Below, in pieces: positions 39,544 through 50,280 of a DNA stretch of 64,000 nucleotides. Position 1 is the stretch's first letter. Each line of letters opens with the position of its first letter. The notes beneath the pieces are model-generated. The model saw only the letters and a program-made list of their open reading frames with translations, was not told the DNA's origin and did no database searches. This DNA is from Cymodocea nodosa (taxonomy: Eukaryota; Streptophyta; Magnoliopsida; Alismatales; Cymodoceaceae): the NCBI GenBank assembly GCA_036874045.1, contig JAZBRI010000009.1:2108001-2172000 (forward strand), given 5' to 3'. The position numbers were made by a program, and so were the translations under genes.

Positions 39544-40103
39544 GTGGATCAAGTGGATGAACATGCTGAACATGAAAGACAACAGAGTTCGACTACAAAT
39601 AGAGAGTACGAGCTACATTACAACAGAGGATCCCAATCTCAAAAACCAAGTCTGAATATTCAATCTAGATCCCTAACTGAAAAGTTAAGTTTGAGTATTC
39701 ATATTCTGAAAAGTTCTCCAACATCAGAAGAAGTTCGAAATTCCAAGCAATTTTAGAAAAGGAGCTGTAAACGCAAGAAGTCTGGAAATTCGATAACTAG
39801 AGAAGAAGAGATACAGAAGCTGAGCAAAGAAAAAGAAAAGAGCTGTGTTCATAAAGATCAGGTTTTATACATTTCAAAATTAGTTTTGAAAAAGAGCTTT
39901 GTTTTCCTATTTGAATTGTATATCAAAAATTACTATATCAAAACCGTCAAGAAGGGAATTGAGCTGAAAAGATATTGTAAATTCTGTCTTGAAATAAAAG
40001 AATAGAATTTCATTTATAAGTGTTTTGTGCTCTTGTTTTATCCGCTAGTTTAATTACTAAAGACACAATTCACCCCTTCTCTTGTAATACAGACGATCTT
40101 ATA
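38864..40103 (+). mobile_element. Solo LTR-D with 5-bp target-site duplication
   Basis: TGTTAGGTATTTAATTTTGA ... AATTCACCCCTTCTCTTG ... CTTATA, 1240 bp, flanked by GTCTT at 38859-38863 and 40104-40108. Ignoring it and one repeat, the minus-strand ORF continues in frame (...RTEED | DKEFASL). It carries class II-like elements (ATCGAATAGTTAGATAACTG, GATAACTATTCGAG; 38960-39230) and two CACGTG boxes near 39108 and 39136. The terminal CA has become TA. It resembles LTR-B in its ends, so probably a SIRE-like copia LTR. Confidence 0.88.
39504..39545 (+). repeat. GGATTAT heptamer microsatellite (6 units)
   Basis: Five perfect GGATTAT units and a sixth with one change, within LTR-D. Confidence 0.9.
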
Positions 40104-40586
40104 GTCTTCTTCAGTTCTCGACCAAGCAAATGTTACTCGTGGTAATGGCTCTATTGGTGGAACTAAAGGTCTTGGCTGCTGTTCCTCAGTAACTGGTCTT
40201 TCAGCAGTTAGCTCTGTAGCTACAGATTGTTCAACTGCTTTCCTTTGTTGCTCCCAGATTGCCCACCTTGCATGTCCACCAATATGGTGTACAAACCATA
40301 ATTTGGACTTGCATTGGATCAATTCTAGGGCAACTTCATTATTTGGCCTGATTCTTCTTTCTCTGTTTACAGCAACTTCCGTTGCTACCTTAATCCTTGT
40401 CTCCACAATCTGAGGTATTTTTATGTCTTAATCTACTAAAACTTTTCTCCAATAGAAGATGTCAGATTCTACCTTTTAGAGTTCTTTTTCCCTCGTTGTG
40501 TTCCTAATCTTTTGTTGCATGTGTCATTCTTCTGATTGTTTGAGAAATCTCATGGTGTCTATCTCCTCCTAAAACTCTAGCGTCAT

Positions 40587-41242
40587 CTTGTCTTTGTGGT
40601 GTGACGGAACGGAACGAAATCACTCTGATCTCTATTGTGCTAAGTTCTAAATGATTCTACGGATAATGCCCCCAAATCCTGAGTTTTAGTATAAATAAGT
40701 TTTTAGTAGGTAATTGAGTCATTTTCCCACGCAAACTCTCGCTCTCTTACTTACTTCTCTATGGAGTTACGGTTAACTCCACGGACTTAGTCCATGGACT
40801 TAACTACAGTACTTTGTTGAGTTATAGTTAACTCAACAGGGTAAGTTCGTTAACTTATCTTAGACTCAATGGAATAAGTTCGTTGAGTTAAGTGTAACTC
40901 AACGAACTTTCCGTAAAGTTATAACTAATAAAAATACTTATAATAATAATTTTTACTTTGGTCAAGACCAAAGAATTTCCGATCTAACAAACTCTTAATT
41001 TTTCAACATTTAAAATTTAGGTCAAACTGTTATATTCCTCGGTTAAATCGAAATTAAATTCTTTTTTTTTTCTTTTTTTCTTTTAACCTACCAATTGAAC
41101 TAATATTATGCTTCGGTAAAATCGACATTTTTACTTAATATAATATATAGATTTTTTTATGTTTTTATGCTATAGTCAAATCGATGGATCTTGTTGGTTG
41201 AACCGCAACAATTTTTTTTTGTTTTTTATATATAATTTCTTA
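40587..41242 (-). other. Spacer between integrase and transposon ORF, copy gamma
   Basis: Non-coding. The block 40760-40920 is the densest class I array in the window: TATGGAGTTACGGTTAACTC, GTTGAGTTATAGTTAACTCA and GTTCGTTGAGTTAAGTGTAA among others. A T-rich stretch follows at 41055-41230. Confidence 0.65.
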
Positions 41243-41835
41243 CTAAGTAGAGCTCAAGTAGTCCTCTATTCTTACTTCTTCTATAATTCCAAAGGAACTT
41301 TTTGGAATCTTCAGAATAAGTCTAAGTCTTTGTCCATTTACTTTAAATATATTCTGATTTTTAGGATTTTCAATTTCAATAGCTTCATAGGAATAAATAT
41401 TTTGAATTATATAAGGTCCTACCCATCTAGATCTTAGTTTTCCTAGATGGTTATGGAGTTTAGTCATGTAAAGATATACTTCTTGTCCTACTTCAAAGGT
41501 TTTTGGAATAATTTTCTTGTCATGCCAGAACTTCATTTTCTCTTTTTCTCTTACAGTTTTCAAATAAGCTTCATTCCTAAATTCTTCTAATTCAATCAAT
41601 TATATTTTCCTATTTTCAACATCTTGATTCAAATTAGTGTTTAGAGTTTTTAATGCTCGATAAGCTTTATGTTCAATTTCAACTGGTAAATGACAACTTT
41701 TTCCATATACTAGCCTAAAAGGTGACATACCTAAGTTTGCCTTATAAGTAGTTCTATAAGCCCAAAGTGCATCTATTAATCTATTAGCCCAATCTATTCT
41801 AGTAGGATTTACTACTTTTTCTAAGATTAACTTAA
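41243..41835 (-). pseudogene. Athila-lineage integrase C-terminal part
   Basis: Integrase inserts the element's DNA into the genome. Only its C-terminal third is left: DWANRLIDALWAYRTTYKAN, GMSPFRLVYGKSCHLPVEIE (the CHLPVE motif is diagnostic of the Athila/Tat clade), LRSRWVGPYIIQ and KVNGQRLRL. A stop after VENRKI splits it. At about 41835 it is fused in frame to the end of the RT/RNase H region, so the catalytic core (DDE) and most of RNase H were lost in a deletion. Confidence 0.9.
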
Positions 41836-42800
41836 CTTGTATTATAGGAGTTGAAATTAAGCTAGTTTTAAGCTTGAAAAATGTTTCTTTGCAATTTTTA
41901 TCAAAGTTAAATGAGACATCTTTTAATAGATTAGTTAAAGTTCTAGCAATTTTGTTAAAATCTTTAATAAATCTTCTATAAAATCCTGCTTGTCCTAGAA
42001 ATGATCTAATATTTTTTACTGATTTAGGTTCTGGTAGATTAGAAATTACTTCTATTTTAGCTTTATCTACTTCCAACCATTTCTTTGAAACATGTCCCAA
42101 GACTATTCCTTATTTAACCATGAAGTGACATTTTTCCCAATTTAGAACCAGACTTTTTTCCACACAGCATTTTAATACTTGGTCTAAATTGTTTAAACAT
42201 ACTTCATATGAAGTTCCATAAACAGTAAAATCATCCATAAATATTTCTAAAAAATCTTCAGTCATTCTAGTGAATATGCCCTACATACACATTTGAAAGG
42301 TAGCTGGTGCATTGCATAATCCAAATGACATTCTCTTAAAAACATAAGTTCCATTAGGACATGTGAAAGTTGTTTTCTCTTGATCCTCTAATGTTACTAG
42401 CACTTGATTATATCCTGAATACCTGTCTAGGAAATAAAAATATTCTTGCCCTACTAATTTCTCTAGCATTTAATCTATAAAAGGTAAGGGAAAATGATCT
42501 TTCCTAGTCACAACATTCAACTTTCTATAGTCTATACACACTCTCCAGCCTGATTGAATTCTAGTAGGTATCAAGTCCTGACTTTCATTCCTAATAATTG
42601 TTAATCCTGATTTCTTAGGAACTACATGGATTAGACTAACCCATGAGTTATCAGAAATAGGATAAATTATATCATTATCTAACCATTTCACTATTTCCTT
42701 TCTAACTACTTCTTTGAGGTTTGGATTTAATCTCCTCTTAGGAATTCTAACTAGTTTAGCATTCTCTTCTAAATATGTGGTGACAACAGAAAGTTGCACT
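41836..42800 (-). pseudogene. Athila-lineage reverse transcriptase
   Basis: Reverse transcriptase copies the element RNA into DNA. Visible in order: WVSLIHVVPKKSG, GWRVCIDYRKLN, FYFLDRYSGYNQV, FTCPNGTYVFKRMSFGLCNA (with PATFQ following), the catalytic box FMDD (42230-42241, usually YxDD), VLNWEKCHFMV, and in the connection domain KNIRSFLGQAGFYRRFIKDF. Stops at about 42470, 42280 and 42112 inactivate it. It is joined in frame to integrase C-terminus by a deletion. Confidence 0.92.
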
Positions 42801-42854
42801 TAACCCTTTTATATCAGTCATAGTCCATCATATTGCTTCTTTATAAGTTTTTTA

Positions 42855-43560
42855 CTACATCTTTAATTTAAAAATTTGATCCTCTTTTAAATCTAAAGTA
42901 ATAATGATTGGACATGTTCGTTTTTCTTCCAGAAATATATAGGTTAATTCAGGAGGTAAAGGTTTTAATTCTAAATGCTGCCCATTAGAAGCTAAAGCTC
43001 TTAATTGAACATTTTCATCTTCTATATAAATCTCTTCTTGATCTCCTTCTACATTTATGCTTTCACTTACTTCTAAAGTTTCAGAATTTAGTTGCCTATT
43101 TCGTTCTTCTTGAATCACATCATCTAGCATATCTCCTTCATCCTCTAAAAAGTCTATAGTATGTAAGGACATTTCTAACTCCTCAAACTTTTTTAGTTTG
43201 AAAATGTTTAATTGAGTAACATCATTACCATATACAAACTTCATTACTCTAGTTTTATAATTTATAACAGCTCCTGATGTTGCTAAGAATGGTCTTCCCA
43301 AAATTAAAGATGTATCATGATTTTGATGCTTAATTTGTTGGGAATCCAAAATCACAATATCAATAGGATATATGAAGTTTTCAATTTTAATTAAGACATC
43401 CTCCATTTTTCCTCTAGGGTATCTTATACTTCTATCAGCTAATTAAATAGCAGTCCTAGTAGGGATTAAGCCTTCGAATCCTAAGGATGCAAATATATCA
43501 CTCGACATAACATTTATACCTGCACTTAGGTCTATTAAGGTTCTTTCTAGAATAGTATTT
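42855..43560 (-). pseudogene. Athila-lineage aspartic protease region
   Basis: Protease cuts the Gag-Pol polyprotein. The frame has MEDVLIKIENFIYPIDIVIL and LILGRPFLATSGAVI, the end of the retropepsin fold. The upstream part at 43440-43560 reads GASINVMS-type sequence broken by a stop after LAD. The stretch up to RT is an acidic linker with EEERNRQLNSETLE-like sequence. Confidence 0.8.
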
Positions 43561-43689
43561 CCTATGGTGCATGATATAACAGGGATTCCAGGATCAGATA
43601 ACTTTTTAAGAATTTGTGGCAGAAATAGGGAACTACTTTGCTCAGCTAAAAGACTTTTCTTAAAACTTTTCGCTCTCTTTTCTTAGTAC

Positions 43690-44639
43690 ACCAATCCTTA
43701 AGAAATTTAGTACAATGTGGCATTTTCTGCAATAAGCCTAACAAAGGAAAGTTAACTTGTACTTTTTCAAAAATTTCTTTAATTTTTCCTTTTTTTCAGG
43801 AAATGTTTGTTGTAATCTTTTAGGATAGAGTGCTAATGATTGTGATTTACAAGATTCTTTTTCTTTCAATTGATTTGGTTGGTCATTTTTAGTCTCATTT
43901 TCAGATTCAGATTTTTCTTCATTGATTTCTAAATTTTCAGATATTACATTTTCATTATCATTTTGATTTTTGTTCTTATCCACCTTCATATTACTTTCTT
44001 TTTGAATTCTTGGTGGTATATCAGTTCTAGATCTTAATGTTATACATACATCTTCCAGATTTTCATTACTTTCATGATGTTCTTATATTTCATTTTCATA
44101 ATTTCGATCTTCAACTGTTTTTAGTTTTAAATTGCATTCTTTAAATTCTATTGCATTGGTACTTTCTTTTGTCTATATATCTTGCAAATTATGCAAATCT
44201 GTAACATTAAAGTTTTCATTTGTGTTTTCCCGTTGCATAACTTGTAATTTCATTGTAAATTCATTGAATGTTTTTAGTTTTCTTTCCAAATCTTCTAATC
44301 TCATTGCATTCAATTTTTGATCAATTTTCATTATGGTTTTTTCAATTTCGTAGATGATATCAATTTTAGGTTCTTAATATTCTTCCCTATAGTTTAATTA
44401 GTTGACTTTTTGTTGCTAACACATGTATTGTTCCAGTTTGTCCATGTTCTGCTCTAAGCTACACTCCAGTTTGTCATACCTATCCCAAACTTCCTTGTCT
44501 CTCTACATATTACACATTCTAAACTAACTATCAGTTGGGTAAACTATAGGATTCTCATACTCAGCTCTATTATAATGAATATAATTCATTTGTTATTCAT
44601 GTGATCTAACCATCTGCAATCGTCTCTGTTTCAAACAAT
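43690..44639 (-). pseudogene. Athila-like gag, C-terminal half
   Basis: A Lys/Glu/Asn-rich region (KVDKNKNQNDNENVISENLE) followed by the conserved tail ALYPKRLQQTFPEKKEKLKK, which in Athila elements lies between gag and protease. Upstream parts (LEDLERKLKTFNEFTMKLQV) look like a coiled coil. Stops are frequent from 44640 to 44370. The N-terminal gag domain (HGLE, WTEFYSIFLEKY) is absent here and is found instead at 33231-34480. Confidence 0.75.
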
Positions 44640-45955
44640 ACTAATTTGTTATTTTTGGTATTTTTGTTTTAATATGTTCTTGAAGATGAACGAAAGGTGA
44701 AATGTAAAAATTTCTATTGATGGTAAAAACTTTTGTCACTACATGCGACGTGATTACACCACTGAAAACTTAATCACTTACAATCTTACCTCATCTCCCT
44801 ATAGAATCACGAATCAAGAATTGTAAGATGACCTCCTCTTTAGCATATTGGCATCAACTCGAAACCAAGGCTAGAAGCTTTACGATCTCCTTAGATATGA
44901 GTCGGTGTTTGGTGAAAATGACTTCCCTTCCTACAATGCGATCACTCCTCACAGTAGTTATCAATCACCGTGTTTGGCTCAGAATCGACCTGACATCAGG
45001 AAAGTATCCTCACAGACCTCTGATCGTTGGTGATTTCGGTGGTGGTGTGGAGCTTCAGGGAACTTCCGACACGTTCTGTAGTTAACGCAGTTCTCCACCT
45101 CTACACACACACTTTCTTCATCTTTTTTCTCTTCTTTTATATTTCTTTCTGTAGTAACTGTTTCTACTTAGATGATCGGTTAGATTTCTTTCATTCATAT
45201 CAACGATGGTGATTTCTTCTTCATTCCATGAGTGAATTCCTATGTGATACGTGCAATCATGATTTTCCTTCGAATTTCTTATTTCTGCAACTACTACAAT
45301 GGCATATTAGAAAATAAATGGTTTATGGAGTTACAGATAACTTAATGGACTTACTTCGTTGATTTAACTATAAAACACATGCAATAAAGAAATAATGAGT
45401 TTAGACGTTTCGGATAGTTACAACTATAAGTATCCGAAAGTTACATGCATTTCGGATAGTTAGCACCTAACCTTTCGAAAGATAACTTAAGTTAAGTTTC
45501 CAGATCGTGACACGTGTCCTTAGGCACTTTTATGATAAAAAAATATTATAGATACTTACAAACTTAACTATCTGATGCTCAGATGCATTTTGGATAGTTA
45601 CTAGATAACTTATCGAATATTCACTTAAGTCATGTATTAAGGTTACGACACGTGTACTCTAAGAAATAATAAAATATTCTTTAAGCATTTTAAACATAAT
45701 TGTTCGATACATGCAATATAACTCTCTGAAATAACATAAAATTCAGATACTTAGGAATTTCAAAGCTTGTAACTTATCGATAGTTCAAAAATGTACTGAA
45801 TTAACGCTAATTCCTTGAATTTATGCAGATTCCTTCATTAAAACATATAATAGTGCAATTATAACATAATAGCTTAATTCTCATATGATAAGCTAAATAT
45901 TATATAATTAACCATCATTTAACTATTAATATTATACACTTTTTCATTCTAAACA
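44640..45955 (-). mobile_element. LTR-C, 5' LTR of copy gamma
   Basis: Starts TGTTTAGAATGAAAAAGTG at 45955 on the - strand with no polypurine tract before it, so it is the 5' LTR; the gag-pol block follows in the same direction. It shares with the other LTR-C copies the GATTCTATAGGGAGATGAG block (inverted near 44800) and ACATGCGACGTG. The region 45408-45650 contains a class II hairpin array. Its 3' end is cut at about 44640, so the primer-binding site and the start of gag are gone. Confidence 0.75.
45408..45650. repeat. Class II hairpin array in LTR-C
   Basis: TTTCGGATAGTTACAACTAT / AAGTATCCGAAAG (perfect 8-bp outer stem), TTTCGGATAGTTAGCACCTA, TTTTGGATAGTTACTAGATA, each followed by CTTAAGT and a GACACGTGTCC or GACACGTGTAC box. 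LTR-C of copy alpha has, at the equivalent place, the 32-bp array 6131-6258 and class I hairpins. Confidence 0.75.
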
Positions 45956-46290
45956 ATGCTCAATAAATTGGTACTTTTTTGTGATGTTTTTGAATTGGTT
46001 GAACTGATCATGTTTTGGTTCAATTGATACTTTCAATATATATATATTGTTTTATATATATCTTAAATTGATTGAAAGTATCACTCTGTTCAACCAATAT
46101 TTAATTGGTTGAACCGATGGCTCAATAAATTGGTATTTTTTTATGATATTTTTGAATTGGTTGAACTAATCATGTTTTGATTCAATTGATACTTTAAATA
46201 TATATATATATATGTATTTTTTGAATTGGTTTAATCGATCATGTTTTGGTTCAATCGATACTTTAAATATATATTATATTTTAAGTATTT
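45956..46290. repeat. Palindromic GGTTGAATCGAT repeat block (class III), copy 2
   Basis: Two ~164-bp units (from 45962 and 46126) plus a partial third near 46215. Each holds GAATTGGTTGAACTGATCAT, TTGGTTCAATTGATACTTT and a TATATA spacer. Same family as 19380-19740. LTR-C abuts its left edge. Confidence 0.75.
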
Positions 46291-46719
46291 AATTTAATTG
46301 AATTACTTAATTTAATATATTCATATATGTTTTTTTGTTTTATTATATTATATTATATTATTATTTTTTTACTATTACATATAAACTAAATTACTATTTT
46401 AAACATTAATATAATAGTAATAATTTATAATCTATGGTTTGATCCAATATATTTAGGGTTTGAACCAAAAGAAATTGTAAAACACTACCTAAAATTTCAT
46501 ATTTGATACATCAATTTGTAATTTCATATTTAAAAATGAAAGCAATATTAATGAATTGAAAAGGTACACATGTTCAAATTATTACAACATAAATTTAAAG
46601 AATAGTCTAAAGGTACAAAGCATTCAAAGTATTACAACATGAATGTAAACAACAGTCCAATGATATAAAGCATTCTACTTATTACAACATCAATATAATA
46701 AATAATCCAACGGTATAAC
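46291..46719. other. AT-rich flank of Harbinger copy A
   Basis: No ORF. AAATTGTAAAACACTACCTA (about 46472-46491) and what follows recur at 18860-18990. Three ~60-bp blocks ending in ATTACAACAT (46577-46586, 46632-46641, 46681-46690) form a short degenerate tandem array with AAAGCATTC. Confidence 0.5.
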
Positions 46720-47790
46720 AGAAATGGACTTAAATAGTCCTTTTATCCCACATTGCCATCATAATATCTTCATGCATCTTATTAGCTACTTGTTTTTGTT
46801 GTTCTTGACTCGTTCTAACTCATCTAATAATATTTAATTCTTCTAACTCATCTTGCAAATCTTCATGTAAATCTTCTTTATTAGCCATTCGAATGAAATT
46901 GTGAAGTAAAAAACATGCAATCACAATCTTTACTTGTGTTTCATATGGATATGGCATTTGACCTCGTAAGATTGAAAAATGATGTTTCATAACTCCAAAT
47001 GTGCGTTCAATAACTGTTCTCAGTTGTGAATGTCTGTAGTTAAAATTTTCTGTAGCATTACTAGGAAGTTTATCATTAATGTAATCAGATAAGTGATAAT
47101 GTACACTTCGAAATGTGCAAATATACTTTGGTCAATTGGGATATCCAACACCTACCAAGTAAAACTTACCTATATAAGAATAGAAATTAGTATGATAATG
47201 TACTTATTATTTGAAAATATACTAATTAAATTTACCTAGAGGAACTCAGAAACCATTAGGTTTACTAATTGCATCTTGAAGGATACGAGCATCAATCCTT
47301 CCCAACCAATTAATATATATGTAAATCTCATATCAAAATTACATGCCGCCATCACATTTTGAGATAATTCACCTTTCCTATTTCTAAATCTAGTTGTTTG
47401 TTGTCCAAAAATAGTTACTTTGATACGAGTACCATCAATAGCTCCAATGCAATCTTGTACATATTAAACATCATTTAATCTTGTTTTAAATAATGTGAAA
47501 AAAGGAAAGACATTACAAAAGTGAATACGTACCTTAAAATAAGGTTAGACATTTGCATCATCTGCAATTTGACTTAGTGTTGAGGATGAAAGTCTTGCTA
47601 TAAGCACATGATTTAGACGTAATATAGCATTTAATATTTCATTAAAGTATTTGCTAACACTCCAACTTGAATGACTAAATTGCTCAACTATTACTCTATA
47701 CCTTTGATTTTGCCCTACTATAACAATGAACATGGTAAATTTATCTTCTACATTGATGTTGTTGGTATCAGCAATAACTCCATTTCTCAT
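46720..47790 (-). pseudogene. PIF/Harbinger transposase, copy A (5' truncated)
   Basis: HARBI1-like DDE nuclease of a DNA transposon. The first exon (47533-47790) reads NINVEDKFTMFIVIVGQNQR. After an intron: CIGAIDGTRIKVTIFGQQTT with the first catalytic Asp, RFRNRKGELSQNVMAAC, then YHLSDYINDKL, FNYRHSQLRTVIERTFGV with the catalytic Glu, and PYPYETQVKIVIACFLLHNF. It ends MAMWDKRTI-stop at 46720. Several codons that are CGA/CGT-like in copy B are TGA here. The N-terminal ~100 residues seen in copy B are missing; the frame ends exactly at TAA|GGGGGGG, the left end of element B. Confidence 0.88.
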
Positions 47791-49237
47791 TAAGGGGGGG
47801 TTTGTGCACTTGAAGACCTTGGGAAACTAAGGGAAAAGAAATAGAGGGAAAAAGTTTCCCAAGATCTCCAAGTATTTGTGCATATAAGTAATATTGGGAA
47901 ATCAATTCCCAATATTACTGACATATAAAAGTTGAATCGAGAATCGTTTCCTGACCTCTCCCCTCCATAACGTTGGGTAAAGGTCGAGAAAATCAACCTC
48001 GCTCGATCAACGCTCTCGCTTGTTTGCGCCTGCCTGCTCTTCATCGCCTCGATCGACGCTCTCACCTATTTGTGCATGCCCTCTCGTTGTCGCCTCGACC
48101 TTGGACAGTCAACGCTCTCGCTTGACTGACGCTCTCACCCAACCCTCGACATTATCGTTGTCGCCTTCTTCTTTGACACTCTTGTCCCAACCGTCAACAC
48201 TCTTGTCGCAAAGTTTGCCATCTTCGTTGCTGGTAATCCCTTGACCTGATTTTTTGCATTTCCTCTCGAAACTGTGCATTTGAAATACTATCGTAGCATT
48301 AATGAAGTTTTTTCTTCTCTAGCTTTGGTGAGATTTATCGATTTAAATATTTAATAGCTTCTCTATTTGTATTTTGATCTAAATCTTTAGTTATTCAATT
48401 GTAATATGACATCAATAGTATATATGTTTTAATCATATTATTGTAGGAATGTTAATTATTTACTATTTTGATCACTATATTGTATGAACAGTAGTTATTT
48501 ATGATAGTAATTATGTTGTATTAGATTAACATAAATTAGTATGGTAGTAATTATGTTGTATTAGCAATTATGTTGTCATGAATTTTGTATTAATGTTAAC
48601 AGATCATCGAACTTTGTTGTTCTTAATGTACCAACAACTTATTTAATTGTAGTAGATATAAAACTATGTTAGTGTATTTACAAGCAAGCACTGTTGCCAT
48701 TCCTGCTTCCCATTTATTGCCAGCAAGAGAGTTTACGGTTGTTATGGGATTAATGTTAAAGAGGTGCAATAAATATTTAGCATCATTGCTTTTGTTTCTC
48801 CATGTTTGAGGCACATTTTGATCCTTTAATTATCTAATGATTAAGATCAATAGAACAAAGTAATAATCTATTAATAAATTTTTGCTAGGAAAATTATGTA
48901 TATTGTTATCATCACATTCATCATTAGTTGAGGCCTCAGCAGAATCAACTTTGTTTCCTTTGTTCTTAATGCCATATTTAATGTTATCCAATAATGTTAT
49001 CCAATAATAGGTGTTATCCAATTTGATTTCCCTTTTTGGTATTTGTGTCATTATTTTTTTGTTCTATTGTTTTATTGATTTGTTGATTCATTATTTCATT
49101 GATTCATTGTTATATTATTGTAAATGCGTATAATCTTAATTTGTAAGAAAATTATGTATATGATTAATACATTTGCAAAAGGAAAAATTCAATTCTCATA
49201 CTTGTTCTAGCTTTGTTAATGAACATAATATAGGAAT

Positions 49238-50089
49238 ATGATTTTTGAGAGAAAAAAGTATGTGAATTGGAGCATCAAACAAGATGAAATTTTTTTAGGT
49301 ATCTTAGCATCAGAAATAAGAGAAGGAAATGCAAAAACACATGATAGGAAGATCAGAGTTGAGACATGGCAAAAAGTGATTGCTGAATACAATGATAAAA
49401 CTAATGCCAATGTTGAGAAAAAACATATAGAAAGTAAAATGAAAATATGGAGGACAATGTATAAGAATTATACAAAAATTTTCAAACAAAGTGGATGGGG
49501 GTGGGACTACATCCGTGGGCATACTAACATTCCTAAAGAAATTTGGGATGAATTTGTGCAAGTATGTTATTTTATTTGACAGTATTCATGTATTTCTTTG
49601 AACTTTCATATATTAAGTAATTTCTTCATTTATTTCTTATAGCAACATCCAGAATATAAAGCATGCTGGGGAAAGTCGTGTACAATATATGATGATCTAT
49701 ATACAGTGTTTGATGGAAATATGGCAACTAGAATGAATAGTCATGTTCCCCAAGATTTCATAGCACCACAACATGTGGAACCCCAAGAACCTATGGACAC
49801 CTTTCCTATATTTAGTACTCAAGTTCCTCCAGTACTTTCTAATAGTAGAAAGGATGAACATTCACCAAGCCCTTATACAGGTGAAAATGTTGGTAGGAAG
49901 TCAAGGAAAAGAGTCTGACCACATGTTGAATCATCTCAATCAATTGCTATATCAATGAATGAACTGAGTAAAAGTATGGTGAAGATTGCAGAAAATGATG
50001 AGAAGTGGCAGAAATTAGAACTCAGAAGAGAAATGGATGGAGTTATTTCCCAAATATTTGATCTTGAGGGTCTTATAGAAGCAGAGTAA
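49238..50089 (+). pseudogene. Harbinger ORF1, Myb/SANT-like DNA-binding protein
   Basis: In Harbingers the ORF1 protein binds element DNA and brings in the transposase. Exon 1 (49238-49561) has the trihelix-type Myb/SANT-like domain: VNWSIKQDEIFLGILASEIR, TWQKVIAEYNDK and SKMKIWRTMYKNYTKI, then GWGWDYIRGHTNIPKEIWDE. Intron GTATGT..ATAG; exon 2 (49643-50089) has YKACWGKSCTIYDDLYTVFD, then a basic GRKSRKRV, a TGA (49916-49918) and a helical tail EKWQKLELRREMDGVI. Apart from that one stop, probably a CGA-to-TGA change, the frame is open for ~256 codons. Confidence 0.82.
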
Positions 50090-50280
50090 ATATTGTGCCT
50101 AGATTTGCTAGAACAACTTATGAAAAGAGCTATTTTTTTAGGGTTACCTTCTAATGTTATACGAGTTACGTGGATAAGACATCATATTGAGAGAATGTGA
50201 ACTACTATTTGTCATATGCACCTTTGTTTGAACATGATATATTGTGATGTTAAGGGTGGATATAGTTATCCCCCTTTTTA

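Larger units (their letters stand above)
35544..40586 (-). pseudogene. 'Putative plant transposon protein' ORF, copy gamma, split by two LTR insertions
   Basis: The ORF runs on the - strand in three blocks: 40586-40109, 38858-38054 and 36417-35544. It begins MTLEF, passes an Arg/Glu-rich part (NRERRIRPNNEVALELI, WFVHHIGGHARWAIWEQQ), a Lys/Glu-rich coiled-coil-like part (KKRRAEEKLRAQYKIKVEQH), an acidic part, then the family core: ENLVPYFYANLR, VQITPELLHNIFG, KAHMVASILIKNVYQRQG and KKKLFYGDLIPLL. The core matches 58203-58550 and 2436-2735. Solo LTR-D sits between the first two blocks, and the frame is restored when it and one target repeat are ignored. LTR-E separates the second and third. A few stops occur in every block. 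It occupies the position after pol where Athila elements often carry an env-like ORF. Function unknown. Confidence 0.7.

Noticed and set aside
48020..48244. 74-codon Ser-rich + strand ORF and an overlapping minus-strand ORF (47790-48065)
   Set aside because: Repetitive GACGCTCTCGC-like leader of the Harbinger element; neither has a domain and they overlap one another.
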